A stretch of 33,810 bases of DNA, from assembly GCA_016284175.1 (NCBI GenBank), contig JAEEOJ010000016.1, forward strand, positions 1-33,810, written 5' to 3'. The position numbers and the translations under genes are program-made. The notes under the pieces are model-generated. The model saw only the letters and a program-made list of their open reading frames with translations. It ran no database searches and had not been told where the DNA came from. Below, piece after piece: positions 1 to 8,625 of this stretch. The stretch's first letter is position 1. Every line of letters starts with the position of its first letter. The stretch is from Lachnospiraceae bacterium. GTDB taxonomy: Bacteria; Bacillota; Clostridia; Lachnospirales; Lachnospiraceae.

Positions 1-429
1 CTTAAGGGCCTTGCTCTGGGTGTTGGCGCAACCTCTCTTGCAGAAAAAGCTAAAGAGCTTGAATTTGCCGTCAGAGAAGGCAATTACGAAAAAGTAAAAT
101 CCGAAGCGCCGGTTCTTACAGACGAATACAGAAGAATATTGGCTAATATTAAGTTTGTGCTCGTTGATAACGGAATTGAAATCGGCAAAGATATCGAGGT
201 CACAAGAGGTCAGATTTCCTCGGATGAAGAAAGAAACGAACTTATATCCTTACGTGAAAGTCTTGAAATGCTCGATATGACCGAGTCCGACAAAAAGATT
301 TCCGAACTTCTTAAAACACAGAGCTCGGAAGAAAAGAGAGAAAAGTATAAGAAGATTAGAGCAGCAGTCAGAGAGTTCGATTATGACGAAGCGATTATTA
401 TCGTCGATGAGATCCTAAAAGAAAGCTAA
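1..429 (+). CDS. C-terminal end of an Hpt-domain signalling protein (5' truncated by window)
   Basis: The reading frame is open from the first base and ends at TAA 427-429, so the start lies outside the window. The first ~46 residues resemble the second half of a histidine phosphotransfer (Hpt) helical bundle: LKGLALGVGA is what normally follows the phospho-accepting His in HxxKG motifs, then a helix with AEKAKELE. If so, the catalytic His is just upstream of base 1. The remaining ~95 residues are charged and helical, ending in a DYDEAIIIVDEIL-type helix. That kind of tail is common in Lachnospiraceae hybrid histidine kinases and in other multi-domain response regulators. Which of these it is cannot be decided from the tail alone. 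It ends at a strong terminator shared with the convergent gene. Confidence 0.75.
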   Translation, partial: LKGLALGVGATSLAEKAKELEFAVREGNYEKVKSEAPVLTDEYRRILANIKFVLVDNGIEIGKDIEVTRGQISSDEERNELISLRESLEMLDMTESDKKISELLKTQSSEEKREKYKKIRAAVREFDYDEAIIIVDEILKES

Positions 430-441
430 AAAAATTAAAAG

Positions 442-474
442 TGCCGAGCTTCTTCGGAAGCCCGGCATTTTTTT
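442..474. terminator. Bidirectional intrinsic terminator with UUCG tetraloop
   Basis: An 11-bp stem (442-452 with 457-467, one A/C mismatch) closes a TTCG loop at 453-456. A run of seven T follows on the plus strand, and a T-rich stretch (complement of 428-440) follows on the minus strand. It separates the Hpt-protein gene from the convergent NYN gene, whose stop codon at 473-475 overlaps the T run. Confidence 0.92.
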
Positions 475-1474
475 ATTGTTTCTTGGCAGTTGTACTTTTC
501 TTTGCTTTTGAAGCGCCTGTCTTGGGAGCTTTTACAAACTCGGGATTAAGAGTAACCACACGGCCGAGGCTTGTAACCTTTACGCTGTCCAAATCACTTA
601 AGAGTTTTGAAAATCTGTTATATCCGTAGTTTTCAAATGAGAAAGTAGGATGAAGTGCAATGAGCTTCTGATTTAACTGGCCTGTATTGCAGGAATTCTT
701 TTCGCATTCGTTAAGGAGAGAAATAATGTCATTCTCAATTGCCTTTAGGGAAATTTCTGAATCCTTCAATATGGCTGTAACAGTATTTTCTGTAAATTTC
801 AAATCGATGTTCTTAAAGTTCTCGAGGAATTTTGAAAACTTGGTATATCCGTAGTTTCTGATATCAAATGCAGGATCGTATTTTGTGATACGGCTTCCTA
901 GTTCTCCGATATCCATTGCGGTTCCGTTAATACCGTTTTCCATAATGATTTTGCTGATAAGCAATTCGAGTGCGGAAATGGGAGTTACGGCATCTGCAGC
1001 TTCACTCTCTGCTTTGCTTTCGTCTATATCCGTATCTTCTTCATCGGATAAAAGATCGATAAAGAAGAATCTCTCGCAGGATACTCTGAAGGGTTCCGGA
1101 GTTTTCTGCTCGCCCATACCGATTACTGTCATTCCGGATTCACGAAGTCTCATTGCAAGACGTGTGAAATCCGAATCGCTTGTGGCCAGACAAAAGCCGT
1201 TTACGCTGCCTGAATAAAGAATATCCATGGCATCGATTATCATGGCTGAGTCTGTCGAATTCTTGCCTGTTGTGTAATTAAACTGCTGAAAAGGAACAAT
1301 AGAATGGGAGAGCATGGCATTTTTCCAGCTTCTGTTATTTGGTCTGGTCAGATCGCCATACAATCTTTTATAAGTAATTGTTCCGTATTTTGATAATTCT
1401 TCGATTATTATTTTGATATATTTTGACGATATATTATCTGCATCGATTAATAATGCGAATTTTTTCTCTTCCAT
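473..1474 (-). CDS. NYN (PIN-like) domain protein with two OST-HTH/LOTUS domains
   Basis: The 333-residue protein starts with a NYN fold: FALLIDADNIS gives the first acidic residue, LATSDSDFTRL the second acidic cluster, followed by GMTVIGMG. This is the fold of MARF1/LabA-type putative RNases. Two OST-HTH (LOTUS) repeats follow, at about residues 165-230 and 240-310. They share the motifs NYGYTKFSKFL and NYGYNRFSKLL and probably bind RNA. The tail is Lys/Ala-rich. AGAGG lies 8 bases before the ATG. The likely role is RNA binding or cleavage in the cytoplasm, but no substrate can be read from the sequence. A promoter candidate sits at 1507-1535, inside the end of the upstream tRNA terminator. 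Confidence 0.88.
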   Translation of the reverse strand: MEEKKFALLIDADNISSKYIKIIIEELSKYGTITYKRLYGDLTRPNNRSWKNAMLSHSIVPFQQFNYTTGKNSTDSAMIIDAMDILYSGSVNGFCLATSDSDFTRLAMRLRESGMTVIGMGEQKTPEPFRVSCERFFFIDLLSDEEDTDIDESKAESEAADAVTPISALELLISKIIMENGINGTAMDIGELGSRITKYDPAFDIRNYGYTKFSKFLENFKNIDLKFTENTVTAILKDSEISLKAIENDIISLLNECEKNSCNTGQLNQKLIALHPTFSFENYGYNRFSKLLSDLDSVKVTSLGRVVTLNPEFVKAPKTGASKAKKSTTAKKQ

Positions 1475-1506
1475 GTATAAACCTCTCGTAAATAATTGAT
1501 GTGTTT

Positions 1507-1535
1507 ATTATAACAAAAATAAAACAGATTTTCAC
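1507..1535 (-). promoter_or_regulatory. Candidate sigma-A promoter of the NYN-LOTUS gene
   Basis: Read on the minus strand, GTGAAA (complement of 1530-1535) and a perfect TATAAT (complement of 1507-1512) are 17 bases apart, about 30 bases before the NYN start codon. The -35 box is only 4/6. It lies in the 3' arm of the tRNA-Leu terminator hairpin. Confidence 0.65.
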
Positions 1536-1555
1536 GCATTCACATGAAAATCTGT
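1513..1555 (-). terminator. Terminator of tRNA-Leu(CAG)
   Basis: A perfect 11-bp inverted repeat pairs 1524-1534 with 1545-1555 around a 10-base loop. On the minus strand it is followed by TTTTATTTTTG. It lies just downstream of the tRNA-Leu(CAG) gene. Confidence 0.85.
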
Positions 1556-1563
1556 CGTACGTA

Positions 1564-1646
1564 TGCAGGAAAAGGGATTTGAACCCTCACGATGTTTCCA
1601 TCACACGGACCTGAACCGTGCGCGTCTGCCGTTCCGCCACTCCTGC
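1564..1646 (-). tRNA. tRNA-Leu (anticodon CAG)
   Basis: On the minus strand a full cloverleaf can be drawn. The acceptor is GCAGGAG/TTCCTGC, the D-arm GCGGAACGGCAGACGC, the anticodon stem CACGG/CCGTG with loop TTCAGGT (anticodon CAG), then a class II long variable arm (TGATG...CATCG) and a T-arm with GGTTCAAAT. The long variable arm fits Leu. The discriminator base is A and the 3' CCA is not encoded. It decodes CUG. Confidence 0.96.
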
Positions 1647-1663
1647 AAAAGTAAATAAGTTTT

Positions 1664-1693
1664 AAAAAACCCTTGAAAGATTCTTCAAGGGTT
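1664..1693 (-). terminator. Terminator between the two tRNA-Leu genes
   Basis: A perfect 10-bp stem (1668-1677 with 1684-1693) has a 6-base loop. On the minus strand TTTTTT (complement of 1664-1669) follows. It ends or attenuates the transcript of the AAG tRNA before the CAG tRNA. Confidence 0.8.
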
Positions 1694-1698
1694 CCTAA

Positions 1699-1782
1699 TG
1701 CGGGAAATGGGACTTGAACCCACACGTCGTTGCCAACACTAGATCCTTAGTCTAGCCTGTCTGCCAATTCCAGCATCCCCGC
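1699..1782 (-). tRNA. tRNA-Leu (anticodon AAG)
   Basis: On the minus strand the acceptor is GCGGGGA/TTCCCGC. The anticodon stem CTAGA/TCTAG holds loop CTAAGGA, giving anticodon AAG. A class II variable arm and a T-arm with GGTTCAAGT follow. The discriminator is A and no CCA is encoded. It would decode CUU, and also CUC if A34 is deaminated to inosine. Confidence 0.95.
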
Positions 1783-1802
1783 ATGTCTTTAGCGACTTAA
1801 AT

Positions 1803-1831
1803 ATATTAGCAAAGACCGAAACAATTGTCAA
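1803..1831 (-). promoter_or_regulatory. Sigma-A promoter of the tRNA-Leu genes
   Basis: On the minus strand a perfect TTGACA (complement of 1826-1831) and TATAAT-like TAATAT (complement of 1803-1808) are separated by 17 bases. The -10 ends 20 bases before the first base of tRNA-Leu(AAG). Confidence 0.9.
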
Positions 1832-1921
1832 TAAAGAAAATTAGAAAAAATAAAAATAAAAAAAGGATTTAAGATTATTTTTCAGAATAATAGTTTTGGA
1901 TAGGCTTTTTCGGAGACTTTT

Positions 1922-2926
1922 ATGACAATCAGAGAACGAATTGAAAATGAAGAAAAAGAATATTTAAGCCCTTACGCATGCCTTAGCATTAATTCAAAAG
2001 GCAGAGAACGTGAAGAGGAGCAGTGTGACATAAGACCGGTCTTTCAGAGAGACAGGGACAGAATTATCCACAGCAAATCTTTTAGGAGGCTTAAGGATAA
2101 GACACAGGTTTTCCTTCTTCCCGAAGGCGATCATTACAGAACAAGACTTACACATACGCTGGAAGTTTCTCAGAATGCAAGAACAATCGCCAAGGCATTA
2201 AGGCTGAATGAAGACCTTGTGGAAGCCATTGCACTCGGACATGATTTGGGCCATACGCCTTTCGGTCATTCCGGAGAGAGAGTTTTAAATGAAATCTGCC
2301 CTTACGGCTTTAAACATAACGAACAGAGTTTAAGAACAGTCGAAGTACTTGAAAAGGACGGACAGGGATTAAACCTTACGTTTGAAGTAAGAGACGGTAT
2401 ATTAAATCATCAAACCTCGCGTATGCCCTGCACGCTTGAAGGCAAAATTGTAAGACTTTCCGACAAGATTGCATATTTCCATCACGATATGGATGATGCA
2501 ATAAGAGCAGCCCTTCTTACCGAAGAAGACGTTCCGAAGGATATAAGGGATGTGCTTGGCAATACAACCGGTGAGAGACTGGATAAATTTATTCATGACA
2601 TAGTCACAAATTCGCTCGGCAAAGACGATATATTAATGTCTCAGCCCGTAGCCGAAGCAATGGTTAAAATGAGAAACTTTATGTACGATTCCGTATATAA
2701 AAATCCCGTTGCCAAAAAAGAGGAAGGCAGAGCGAAGCTTTTAATAAATAATCTTTATGATTATTATCTGGTTCATACCGAAGAGCTTCCCGATGAGCTC
2801 ATAAAATTAATGGAAAAAGGCGAAGCGGCTGAAAGAGTTGTCTGTGATCATATCGCAGCCATGACTGACAGATACGCAATCGCCAAATTTGAAGAAATAT
2901 ATATACCCAGGGTTTGGTACGGCTGA
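1922..2926 (+). CDS. dgt: Deoxyguanosine triphosphate triphosphohydrolase (dNTPase)
   Basis: This HD-superfamily enzyme hydrolyses dGTP (or other dNTPs) to deoxynucleoside and triphosphate in the cytoplasm. The family signature SFRRLKDKTQV is at residues 53-63. The metal-binding HD residues are His78 (TRLTHTLEV) and His107-Asp108 (GHDLGHTPFGH), with a later LSDKIAY acidic position. At 334 residues it is the short form of the family. The ATG is preceded by GGAG at 7 bases. It is the first gene of dgt-dnaG-rpoD-trmK; dnaG starts 8 bases after its stop, so dNTP control is transcribed together with primase and the main sigma factor. No clear promoter was found in the AT-rich stretch before it. 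Confidence 0.95.
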   Translation: MTIRERIENEEKEYLSPYACLSINSKGREREEEQCDIRPVFQRDRDRIIHSKSFRRLKDKTQVFLLPEGDHYRTRLTHTLEVSQNARTIAKALRLNEDLVEAIALGHDLGHTPFGHSGERVLNEICPYGFKHNEQSLRTVEVLEKDGQGLNLTFEVRDGILNHQTSRMPCTLEGKIVRLSDKIAYFHHDMDDAIRAALLTEEDVPKDIRDVLGNTTGERLDKFIHDIVTNSLGKDDILMSQPVAEAMVKMRNFMYDSVYKNPVAKKEEGRAKLLINNLYDYYLVHTEELPDELIKLMEKGEAAERVVCDHIAAMTDRYAIAKFEEIYIPRVWYG

Positions 2927-2934
2927 GGTTAAAA

Positions 2935-4698
2935 ATGTATTATCCGCAGGAACTAATTGATGAAATTCAACAGAATAACGATATTGTGGATGTCATAAAC
3001 GAATACATACCTCTAACGAAAAAAGGATCAAACTATGTTTGCATATGTCCGTTCCATGCAGATACAAATCCTTCGCTTATGGTAAGCAGGCAGAAACAGC
3101 TCTTTAAATGTTTTGCATGCGGCGAAGGTGGAAACGTATTTACCTTTTTACAGAAATACGATTCCAAGACTTTTGTGGAAGCGGTTCAGACTCTGGCAGA
3201 AAGAAGCGGAATAAAGCTTCCGGAGACTTACACAAGTGACTTTTCGAAGGAGAAGCAGGATAAGAAGCTTCGAATGATAGAATGCAATACCGAGGCTGCG
3301 AGATACTTTTATGCACTTTTAAGAAGCGATGCGGGAAAGGTCGGACTTGATTATTTTAAGAAAAGAGAACTTTCCGATGAAACAATGAAGCAGTTCGGAC
3401 TCGGATTTTCAAGTGTTTCCGGAAAAGATTGTATTGCATATCTTAAAAATCAGGGCTTTACGGATAAAGAAATCATAGATTCGGGTGTTGGAGTATTTGA
3501 TGAGCGACACGGCCTAAGAGCTAAATTCTGGAACAGGGTAATGTTTCCGATTAAGAATCAGGCCGGGAAGGTCATCGGGTTCGGCGGAAGAGTTTTAGGA
3601 GACGGCGAACCGAAATACTTAAACTCACCTGAAACACCTGTATTTAACAAGAGTACGAATCTTTATGCGTTTGATATTGCCAGAGCTTCAAGGAGCAAGT
3701 TCTTCATTCTCTGCGAAGGCTACATGGATGTAATAGCACTTCACCAGGCAGGCTTTAACATGGCCGTTGCATCGCTTGGTACCGCATTCACACCCGGACA
3801 GGCAAATATCATTAAAAGATATGTAAATGACGTTTATCTTTCCTACGATTCGGACGGACCCGGCGTTACGGCTGCAATAAGAGCCGCAAAGATATGCAGG
3901 GAATTCGGACTTTCGTGTAAGGTCATAAATATGCAGCCTTACAAAGACCCGGATGAATTCATTAAGAATCTTGGCAAAGAAGAATATCAGAAGAGAATCG
4001 ATGAAGCAAAAAATGCTTTTATATTCGAGATAGGCACGTTAAGAGAAAAGTACGACCCTTCGGATCCTGATGCTAATACTAGATATGACAATGAAGTGGC
4101 GGCTCTTTTAGCAGAGATGAAAGATGAGGTTCAAAGAACCAACTACATTAAAGCATGTGCCAAAGAGATGGGCATAAGCGTGGATACGCTTACAAACATG
4201 GTTGCCAAAGAAGCAGGAAAACTTAGGAATTTCAACAGGCCTGTAAGAGAACAGTCCGGAATACATGAACAGAAAGATGATTCCAAAGCCAGGGTTCAGC
4301 AACTTATGTTAACCTATCTTGCTGAATATCCGTCGATTTATCCTCAGATTAAAAACATTGTTTCACCTGAAGATTTCTGGGACGAGCCATACAAAGAGGT
4401 TGCGACAAAGTTTTTCGAGGATTTAAAGAACGGCAATGCTTCACCTGCAAGAATGGTAAATATGTTCGAGGACGAAGAAGTTCAGAATATCGTTTCGAAT
4501 ATGTTTACATCAACGCTAAACGGTGTTGAAGACAAAGAAGAAATAGCAGGCGCATTGGTTGACATAATATTCCGACTTAAGTCTAATTCGCTTGATGAAT
4601 TAAGAAACAGCGAAGCCGGACTTGGTCCTAAAGAATATATGGATAAGAAAAAAGAACTGATGGATATCAGAAAAATCAAAATAACAATACCTGAATAA
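2935..4698 (+). CDS. dnaG: DNA primase
   Basis: DnaG makes RNA primers for replication. The chosen ATG gives the usual Lachnospiraceae start [10 protein letters not shown] and uses the Shine-Dalgarno CTGAGG, which overlaps the dgt stop. An in-frame TTG at 2914 would extend it by seven residues into dgt but has no such site. Features in order: an N-terminal zinc finger (Cys38, His41, Cys59, Cys62); the RNA polymerase core with FGGRVLG; and a Toprim domain with CEGYMDV (Glu261) and YDSDGPG (Asp305, Asp307). A helical C-terminal half ends in a helicase-binding-like region. The 587 residues match the family length. The next gene, rpoD, starts 16 bases on. Confidence 0.97.
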   Translation: MYYPQELIDEIQQNNDIVDVINEYIPLTKKGSNYVCICPFHADTNPSLMVSRQKQLFKCFACGEGGNVFTFLQKYDSKTFVEAVQTLAERSGIKLPETYTSDFSKEKQDKKLRMIECNTEAARYFYALLRSDAGKVGLDYFKKRELSDETMKQFGLGFSSVSGKDCIAYLKNQGFTDKEIIDSGVGVFDERHGLRAKFWNRVMFPIKNQAGKVIGFGGRVLGDGEPKYLNSPETPVFNKSTNLYAFDIARASRSKFFILCEGYMDVIALHQAGFNMAVASLGTAFTPGQANIIKRYVNDVYLSYDSDGPGVTAAIRAAKICREFGLSCKVINMQPYKDPDEFIKNLGKEEYQKRIDEAKNAFIFEIGTLREKYDPSDPDANTRYDNEVAALLAEMKDEVQRTNYIKACAKEMGISVDTLTNMVAKEAGKLRNFNRPVREQSGIHEQKDDSKARVQQLMLTYLAEYPSIYPQIKNIVSPEDFWDEPYKEVATKFFEDLKNGNASPARMVNMFEDEEVQNIVSNMFTSTLNGVEDKEEIAGALVDIIFRLKSNSLDELRNSEAGLGPKEYMDKKKELMDIRKIKITIPE

Positions 4699-4714
4699 GG
4701 AGAAAAGAAAGAAA

Positions 4715-6031
4715 ATGGGAAGAAGAAAAAAGACAGAAGAAGTAATCGAAGAAGTCGAAGTAATTGAAGATGAAGAGTTCATCGAAGAAGCTCCCGAATC
4801 AGTAGAAGAGCCCAAAGTAAATGAACTCTTTGAAGAAAGACTTAAATCATTACTTAAACTGGCAAAGAAGAAAAAGAATATCTTAGACCCCTCAGACATT
4901 GACAAGCACTTTGAAGGTGTTTCAATGAGCGAGGAGGAATACGATCGTCTTCAGGAATTCATGGATTCCAACAACATTGATGTTTTCAGACCCATGGAGG
5001 ATGAAGATCTTATTACCGATGACGAACTCGGACTCATGATGGATGAAGCGAGTGTCGTTGAAGCCGAAATCGACATGGATATCGACAAAATCGATTTATC
5101 CGGCGAACTCGGAATCGATACTGATGACCCTGTCAGAATGTATCTTAAGGAAATCGGTAAAGTTCCTCTTTTATCGGCAGACGAAGAAATTGAATTTGCC
5201 AAGAAGATGGAAGTCGGTGAAGAAGCTAAGAGAAAGCTCATTGAAAAAGGCGACAATATTTCCGACAGAGAAAGAAAGAACCTTGAAAAGAAGATTCTTG
5301 AAGGTGAGAACTCCAAGAAGAAACTTTCCGAAGCAAACCTTCGTCTCGTAGTTTCAATCGCAAAGAGATATGTCGGCAGAGGACTTTTATTCCTTGATCT
5401 TATTCAGGAAGGTAACCTCGGACTTATTAAGGCTGTAGAAAAATTCGACTACAGCAAGGGATACAAATTCTCCACATATGCTACATGGTGGATAAGACAG
5501 GCGATCACACGTGCCATAGCCGATCAGGCAAGAACCATCAGAATTCCTGTACATATGGTAGAAACCATCAACAAACTCATCAGAGTTTCTCGTCAGTTAC
5601 TTCAGGAATACGGTCGTGAACCGACGCCCGAAGAAATCGCTGATTACATGAAGATGGATGTAGCGAGAGTTAGAGAAATCCTTAAGATTTCACAGGAACC
5701 CGTATCACTTGAAACTCCTATCGGTGAAGAGGAAGATTCACATCTCGGTGATTTCATTCCCGATGAAAACGTACCAATCCCTGTAGAAGCTGCAACACAG
5801 ACACTTCTTAAGGAACAGCTCGATGAGGTATTAGGAACCTTAACCGAAAGAGAAGAGAGAGTATTAAGATTAAGATTCGGTTTTGACGATGGAAAGGCAA
5901 GAACCCTTGAAGAAGTCGGAAAAGAATTCAACGTAACCAGAGAGCGTATTCGTCAGATTGAAGCAAAGGCTTTAAGAAAGCTTCGTCAGCGTTCACGTTC
6001 AGGCAAGCTTCGTGACTATATTGAAGACTAA
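4715..6031 (+). CDS. rpoD: Primary RNA polymerase sigma factor (sigma-70/sigma-A)
   Basis: The N-terminal ~130 residues are very acidic and low in complexity, as in region 1.1. Region 1.2 begins near residue 137 ([11 protein letters not shown]). Regions 2.1-2.4 run from about 207 to 280, including the core-binding segment [19 protein letters not shown] and the -10 recognition helix [13 protein letters not shown]. Region 3 follows, and region 4 closes the protein with the -35 helix-turn-helix [18 protein letters not shown]. At 438 residues it has the right length for a Firmicute housekeeping sigma. AAGGAG lies 12 bases before the ATG, slightly far. It sits between dnaG and trmK in one operon. 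Confidence 0.97.
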   Translation: MGRRKKTEEVIEEVEVIEDEEFIEEAPESVEEPKVNELFEERLKSLLKLAKKKKNILDPSDIDKHFEGVSMSEEEYDRLQEFMDSNNIDVFRPMEDEDLITDDELGLMMDEASVVEAEIDMDIDKIDLSGELGIDTDDPVRMYLKEIGKVPLLSADEEIEFAKKMEVGEEAKRKLIEKGDNISDRERKNLEKKILEGENSKKKLSEANLRLVVSIAKRYVGRGLLFLDLIQEGNLGLIKAVEKFDYSKGYKFSTYATWWIRQAITRAIADQARTIRIPVHMVETINKLIRVSRQLLQEYGREPTPEEIADYMKMDVARVREILKISQEPVSLETPIGEEEDSHLGDFIPDENVPIPVEAATQTLLKEQLDEVLGTLTEREERVLRLRFGFDDGKARTLEEVGKEFNVTRERIRQIEAKALRKLRQRSRSGKLRDYIED

Positions 6032-6048
6032 TTAGAAAGGCAGTCGGT

Positions 6049-6825
6049 ATGAACAGGTACAATTTGTCCAAAAGACTTTTAAAAGTTGCAAACCTGGTCG
6101 AGCCGGCTGCTTTTTTGGCGGATATCGGCTGTGACCACGGATTTCTTGCAATTGCATTGGTTAAGTCCGGCAAAATAAAGAAAGCCTTCTGCAGCGATAT
6201 AAACGAAGGCCCTCTTAAAAGAGCCGGCGAGCACATAAAAGAGTATTGTCTTGAAGATAAAATCAGCACATGCCTTTCTGACGGCTTATTAACCATAAAA
6301 GACAAGTACGACGAGTATCCTTTTGATACGGCCGTAATCTGCGGTATGGGCGGCCTGATGGGAGTTAAGATAATTCACGAGGCTGATGAGTTCTTCAGAA
6401 GGATGAATGTCTTTTATATACAGCTTCAGTCGGATCTTGAACTTGTAAGAATCTATCTTAAGAAATGCGGATACGATATTCTTTTCGAAGATATGGTGCT
6501 TGAGGACGGTAAATACTATACCGTTTTAAAGGTTAAGAATTCTTTTATGAGCGAGGAATCTTTATCTTTTATGAGCTTTGACGATGTACCGGCCGTTTTA
6601 AAGGAAATATATGAAAAGGCAACAACAGAAGAGTGTCTTGACTTAAAATATCCGTATTATGATGGAATGGATAAAAAGACGTACGAGAGTTTTCTTTTAT
6701 TCCTTATAAACAAGTATGAGACCATTAAATCATATCTGCCTGACGATTCGGACAGACTGCCTGTTATAAATAAGGAACTTCAGATAATGAACGACGCGTA
6801 TGACAGGTTTAAAGAATTAAAATAA
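6049..6825 (+). CDS. trmK: tRNA (adenine22-N1)-methyltransferase
   Basis: TrmK methylates A22 in the D-arm of class II tRNAs. The SAM-binding motif I LADIGCDHGFLAIAL is at residues 23-37, followed by SDINEGPL, and the catalytic GMGG at 99-102. The C-terminal part is the helical coiled-coil region of the family. The 258 residues are slightly more than the usual ~235-240. AAAGG stands about 9 bases before the ATG. It is 17 bases after rpoD, so it is probably the last gene of that operon. In many Firmicutes it is followed directly by the Nif3 gene, but here a transporter lies between them. Confidence 0.93.
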   Translation: MNRYNLSKRLLKVANLVEPAAFLADIGCDHGFLAIALVKSGKIKKAFCSDINEGPLKRAGEHIKEYCLEDKISTCLSDGLLTIKDKYDEYPFDTAVICGMGGLMGVKIIHEADEFFRRMNVFYIQLQSDLELVRIYLKKCGYDILFEDMVLEDGKYYTVLKVKNSFMSEESLSFMSFDDVPAVLKEIYEKATTEECLDLKYPYYDGMDKKTYESFLLFLINKYETIKSYLPDDSDRLPVINKELQIMNDAYDRFKELK

Positions 6826-6894
6826 AAATTTTCTTGTAATTTGCTTTTTTTGGTGGTAGTGTATTGCTTCGGGTACAAAAAAGGAGATAATTAC

Positions 6895-8562
6895 ATGAAA
6901 CAGGATAAGATAAAGCCGATGCTCTTCAGCGTCATGAAGAACTATGACGGCAAAAAATTTATTAAAGATGTGGTGGCAGGCATAATTGTTGCAATTATCG
7001 CGCTGCCACTTTCTATTGCCCTTGCGCTGGCTTCCGGTGTCGGACCTGAACAGGGTATATATACCGCAATTGTTGCGGGCTTCTTAATTTCATTCTTTGG
7101 CGGTTCACGTGTTCAGATCGCGGGACCTACAGCCGCATTCGCAACAATCGTTGCTGGAATCATCGCCAAGAAAGGTATGGACGGTCTTATTATCGCAACC
7201 GTAATAGCCGGTATCATACTTATTCTGATGGGTGTATTCAGACTCGGCGGACTTATCAAATACATTCCCTATACAATCACAACAGGTTTTACAGCAGGTA
7301 TTGCGGTTACTATTCTTATCGGTCAGATTAAGGATTTTATGGGCCTTTCTTTTCCTGAAGGAACCGTAACGATTGAAACTGTGGATAAGATAAAAGCAAT
7401 TGTTTTAAATATCAAGACAATCAATTATCAGGCACTTATCGTTGGTGGTGTATGTCTTGTAATTCTTATTGTATGGCCTTTTATAACAGATAAAATCCCG
7501 GGGTCGCTCATTGCGGTTATAGTCGGAATTTTGATGGTTAAATTCCTTAAAATGGATGTAAAAACAATCGGTGACCTTTATACAATCAGCAATAAGCTCC
7601 CTGCATTTCACCTTCCCGCAGTAACTGTGGATTCCGTAATGTCGGTAATTCCGGATGGCTTTACGATTGCGGTTTTAGCTGCGATTGAATCACTCCTTTC
7701 ATGCGTAGTTGCAGACAGTATGATAAATTCGCATCACCGTTCAAATATGGAACTTATTGCACAGGGTATCGGTAACGTTGGCTCGGCTCTGTTCGGCGGT
7801 ATTCCTGCGACAGGCGCTATTGCAAGAACTGCAGCCAACATTAAAAACGGCGGACGTTCACCCATAGCAGGCATGGTTCATTCGATTGTGCTTATTCTTG
7901 TGCTTGTATTCCTTATGCCTTACGCGGCACTTATCCCGATGCCTACTATTGCGGCAATTCTCTTTATGGTTGCTTACAATATGTGCCAGTGGAGAACATT
8001 TGTGCATCTTTGCAAAACCGCTCCTAAAAGCGATATCCTGGTACTCGTACTTACATTTGTACTTACAGTATCATTTGACCTTGTAGTTGCAATTGAAGTC
8101 GGTATGCTTATTGCGTGCGTTCTCTTTATGAAACGTATGAGTGATGTTTCAAGCGTACAGGGCTGGAAATATTTCGATCCCGATGAAGATCCTGACGGTC
8201 CCGAGCTTAAAAAGGTTCCCAAGCAGGTTCGTGTATACGAAATCACAGGTCCCATGTTCTTCGGAGATGCGGACCAGCTCGCCGGCGTTTCTTTTAAGGA
8301 CTTTACAAAAGTAATCATTATTCGTATGCGTGGTGTGCCTGCGCTTGATGCAACGGCAATGCATTCGATGGAAGAACTTCATAAAAGATGCGAAGAAAAG
8401 GGCGTTAAACTTGTGTTCTCGCATGTTAATGAACAGCCTTATAAAACAATGGAAAAGAGCGGATTTATCGATAAAGTCGGTAAGGAGAATTTCAGACCTC
8501 ACATCGATGATGCTCTTGAATGGGCAAGCGAAATCAGTAAGGAAAACAAAAGCGAAGTTTAA
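6895..8562 (+). CDS. SulP-family anion transporter with STAS domain
   Basis: A 555-residue inner-membrane permease of the SulP/SLC26 family. The frame opens earlier (6841), but the ATG at 6895 has AAGGAG 8 bases upstream and gives a standard N-terminus. The family signature VVAGIIVAIIALPLSIALALASG is at about 27-48 and contains the first core helix. Next come IAGPTAAFATIVAG (76-89), around ten further hydrophobic segments, and a cytoplasmic STAS domain from about 443. The conserved STAS loop reads LDATAMHSMEEL (484-495). The substrate (sulfate, bicarbonate or a dicarboxylate) cannot be decided. It has its own terminator and sits between trmK and the Nif3 gene. Confidence 0.92.
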   Translation: MKQDKIKPMLFSVMKNYDGKKFIKDVVAGIIVAIIALPLSIALALASGVGPEQGIYTAIVAGFLISFFGGSRVQIAGPTAAFATIVAGIIAKKGMDGLIIATVIAGIILILMGVFRLGGLIKYIPYTITTGFTAGIAVTILIGQIKDFMGLSFPEGTVTIETVDKIKAIVLNIKTINYQALIVGGVCLVILIVWPFITDKIPGSLIAVIVGILMVKFLKMDVKTIGDLYTISNKLPAFHLPAVTVDSVMSVIPDGFTIAVLAAIESLLSCVVADSMINSHHRSNMELIAQGIGNVGSALFGGIPATGAIARTAANIKNGGRSPIAGMVHSIVLILVLVFLMPYAALIPMPTIAAILFMVAYNMCQWRTFVHLCKTAPKSDILVLVLTFVLTVSFDLVVAIEVGMLIACVLFMKRMSDVSSVQGWKYFDPDEDPDGPELKKVPKQVRVYEITGPMFFGDADQLAGVSFKDFTKVIIIRMRGVPALDATAMHSMEELHKRCEEKGVKLVFSHVNEQPYKTMEKSGFIDKVGKENFRPHIDDALEWASEISKENKSEV

Positions 8563-8576
8563 TACTTCGCTTTTTT
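8549..8576 (+). terminator. Terminator of the SulP gene, overlapping its stop codon
   Basis: A 10-bp perfect stem pairs 8549-8558 with 8564-8573, with a 5-base loop that contains most of the TAA stop. A run of six T ends at 8576. Confidence 0.85.
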
Positions 8577-8625
8577 CATTTTATTTGATAAAATAAAAGA
8601 GTAAAAAACATATAAAGGAGCGCAT

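Noticed and set aside
885-1217. Plus-strand open frame opposite the NYN gene
   Set aside because: Ser/Ile-rich shadow of the minus-strand coding region, without ribosome site or recognisable domain.
4600-5316. Ser/Phe-rich minus-strand frames opposite the 5' part of rpoD
   Set aside because: They mirror the Glu/Lys-rich coding strand and have no independent support.
6834-6862. Promoter before the SulP gene (TTGTAA-17-TAGTGT)
   Set aside because: The -10 matches only half of the consensus; not enough to call.
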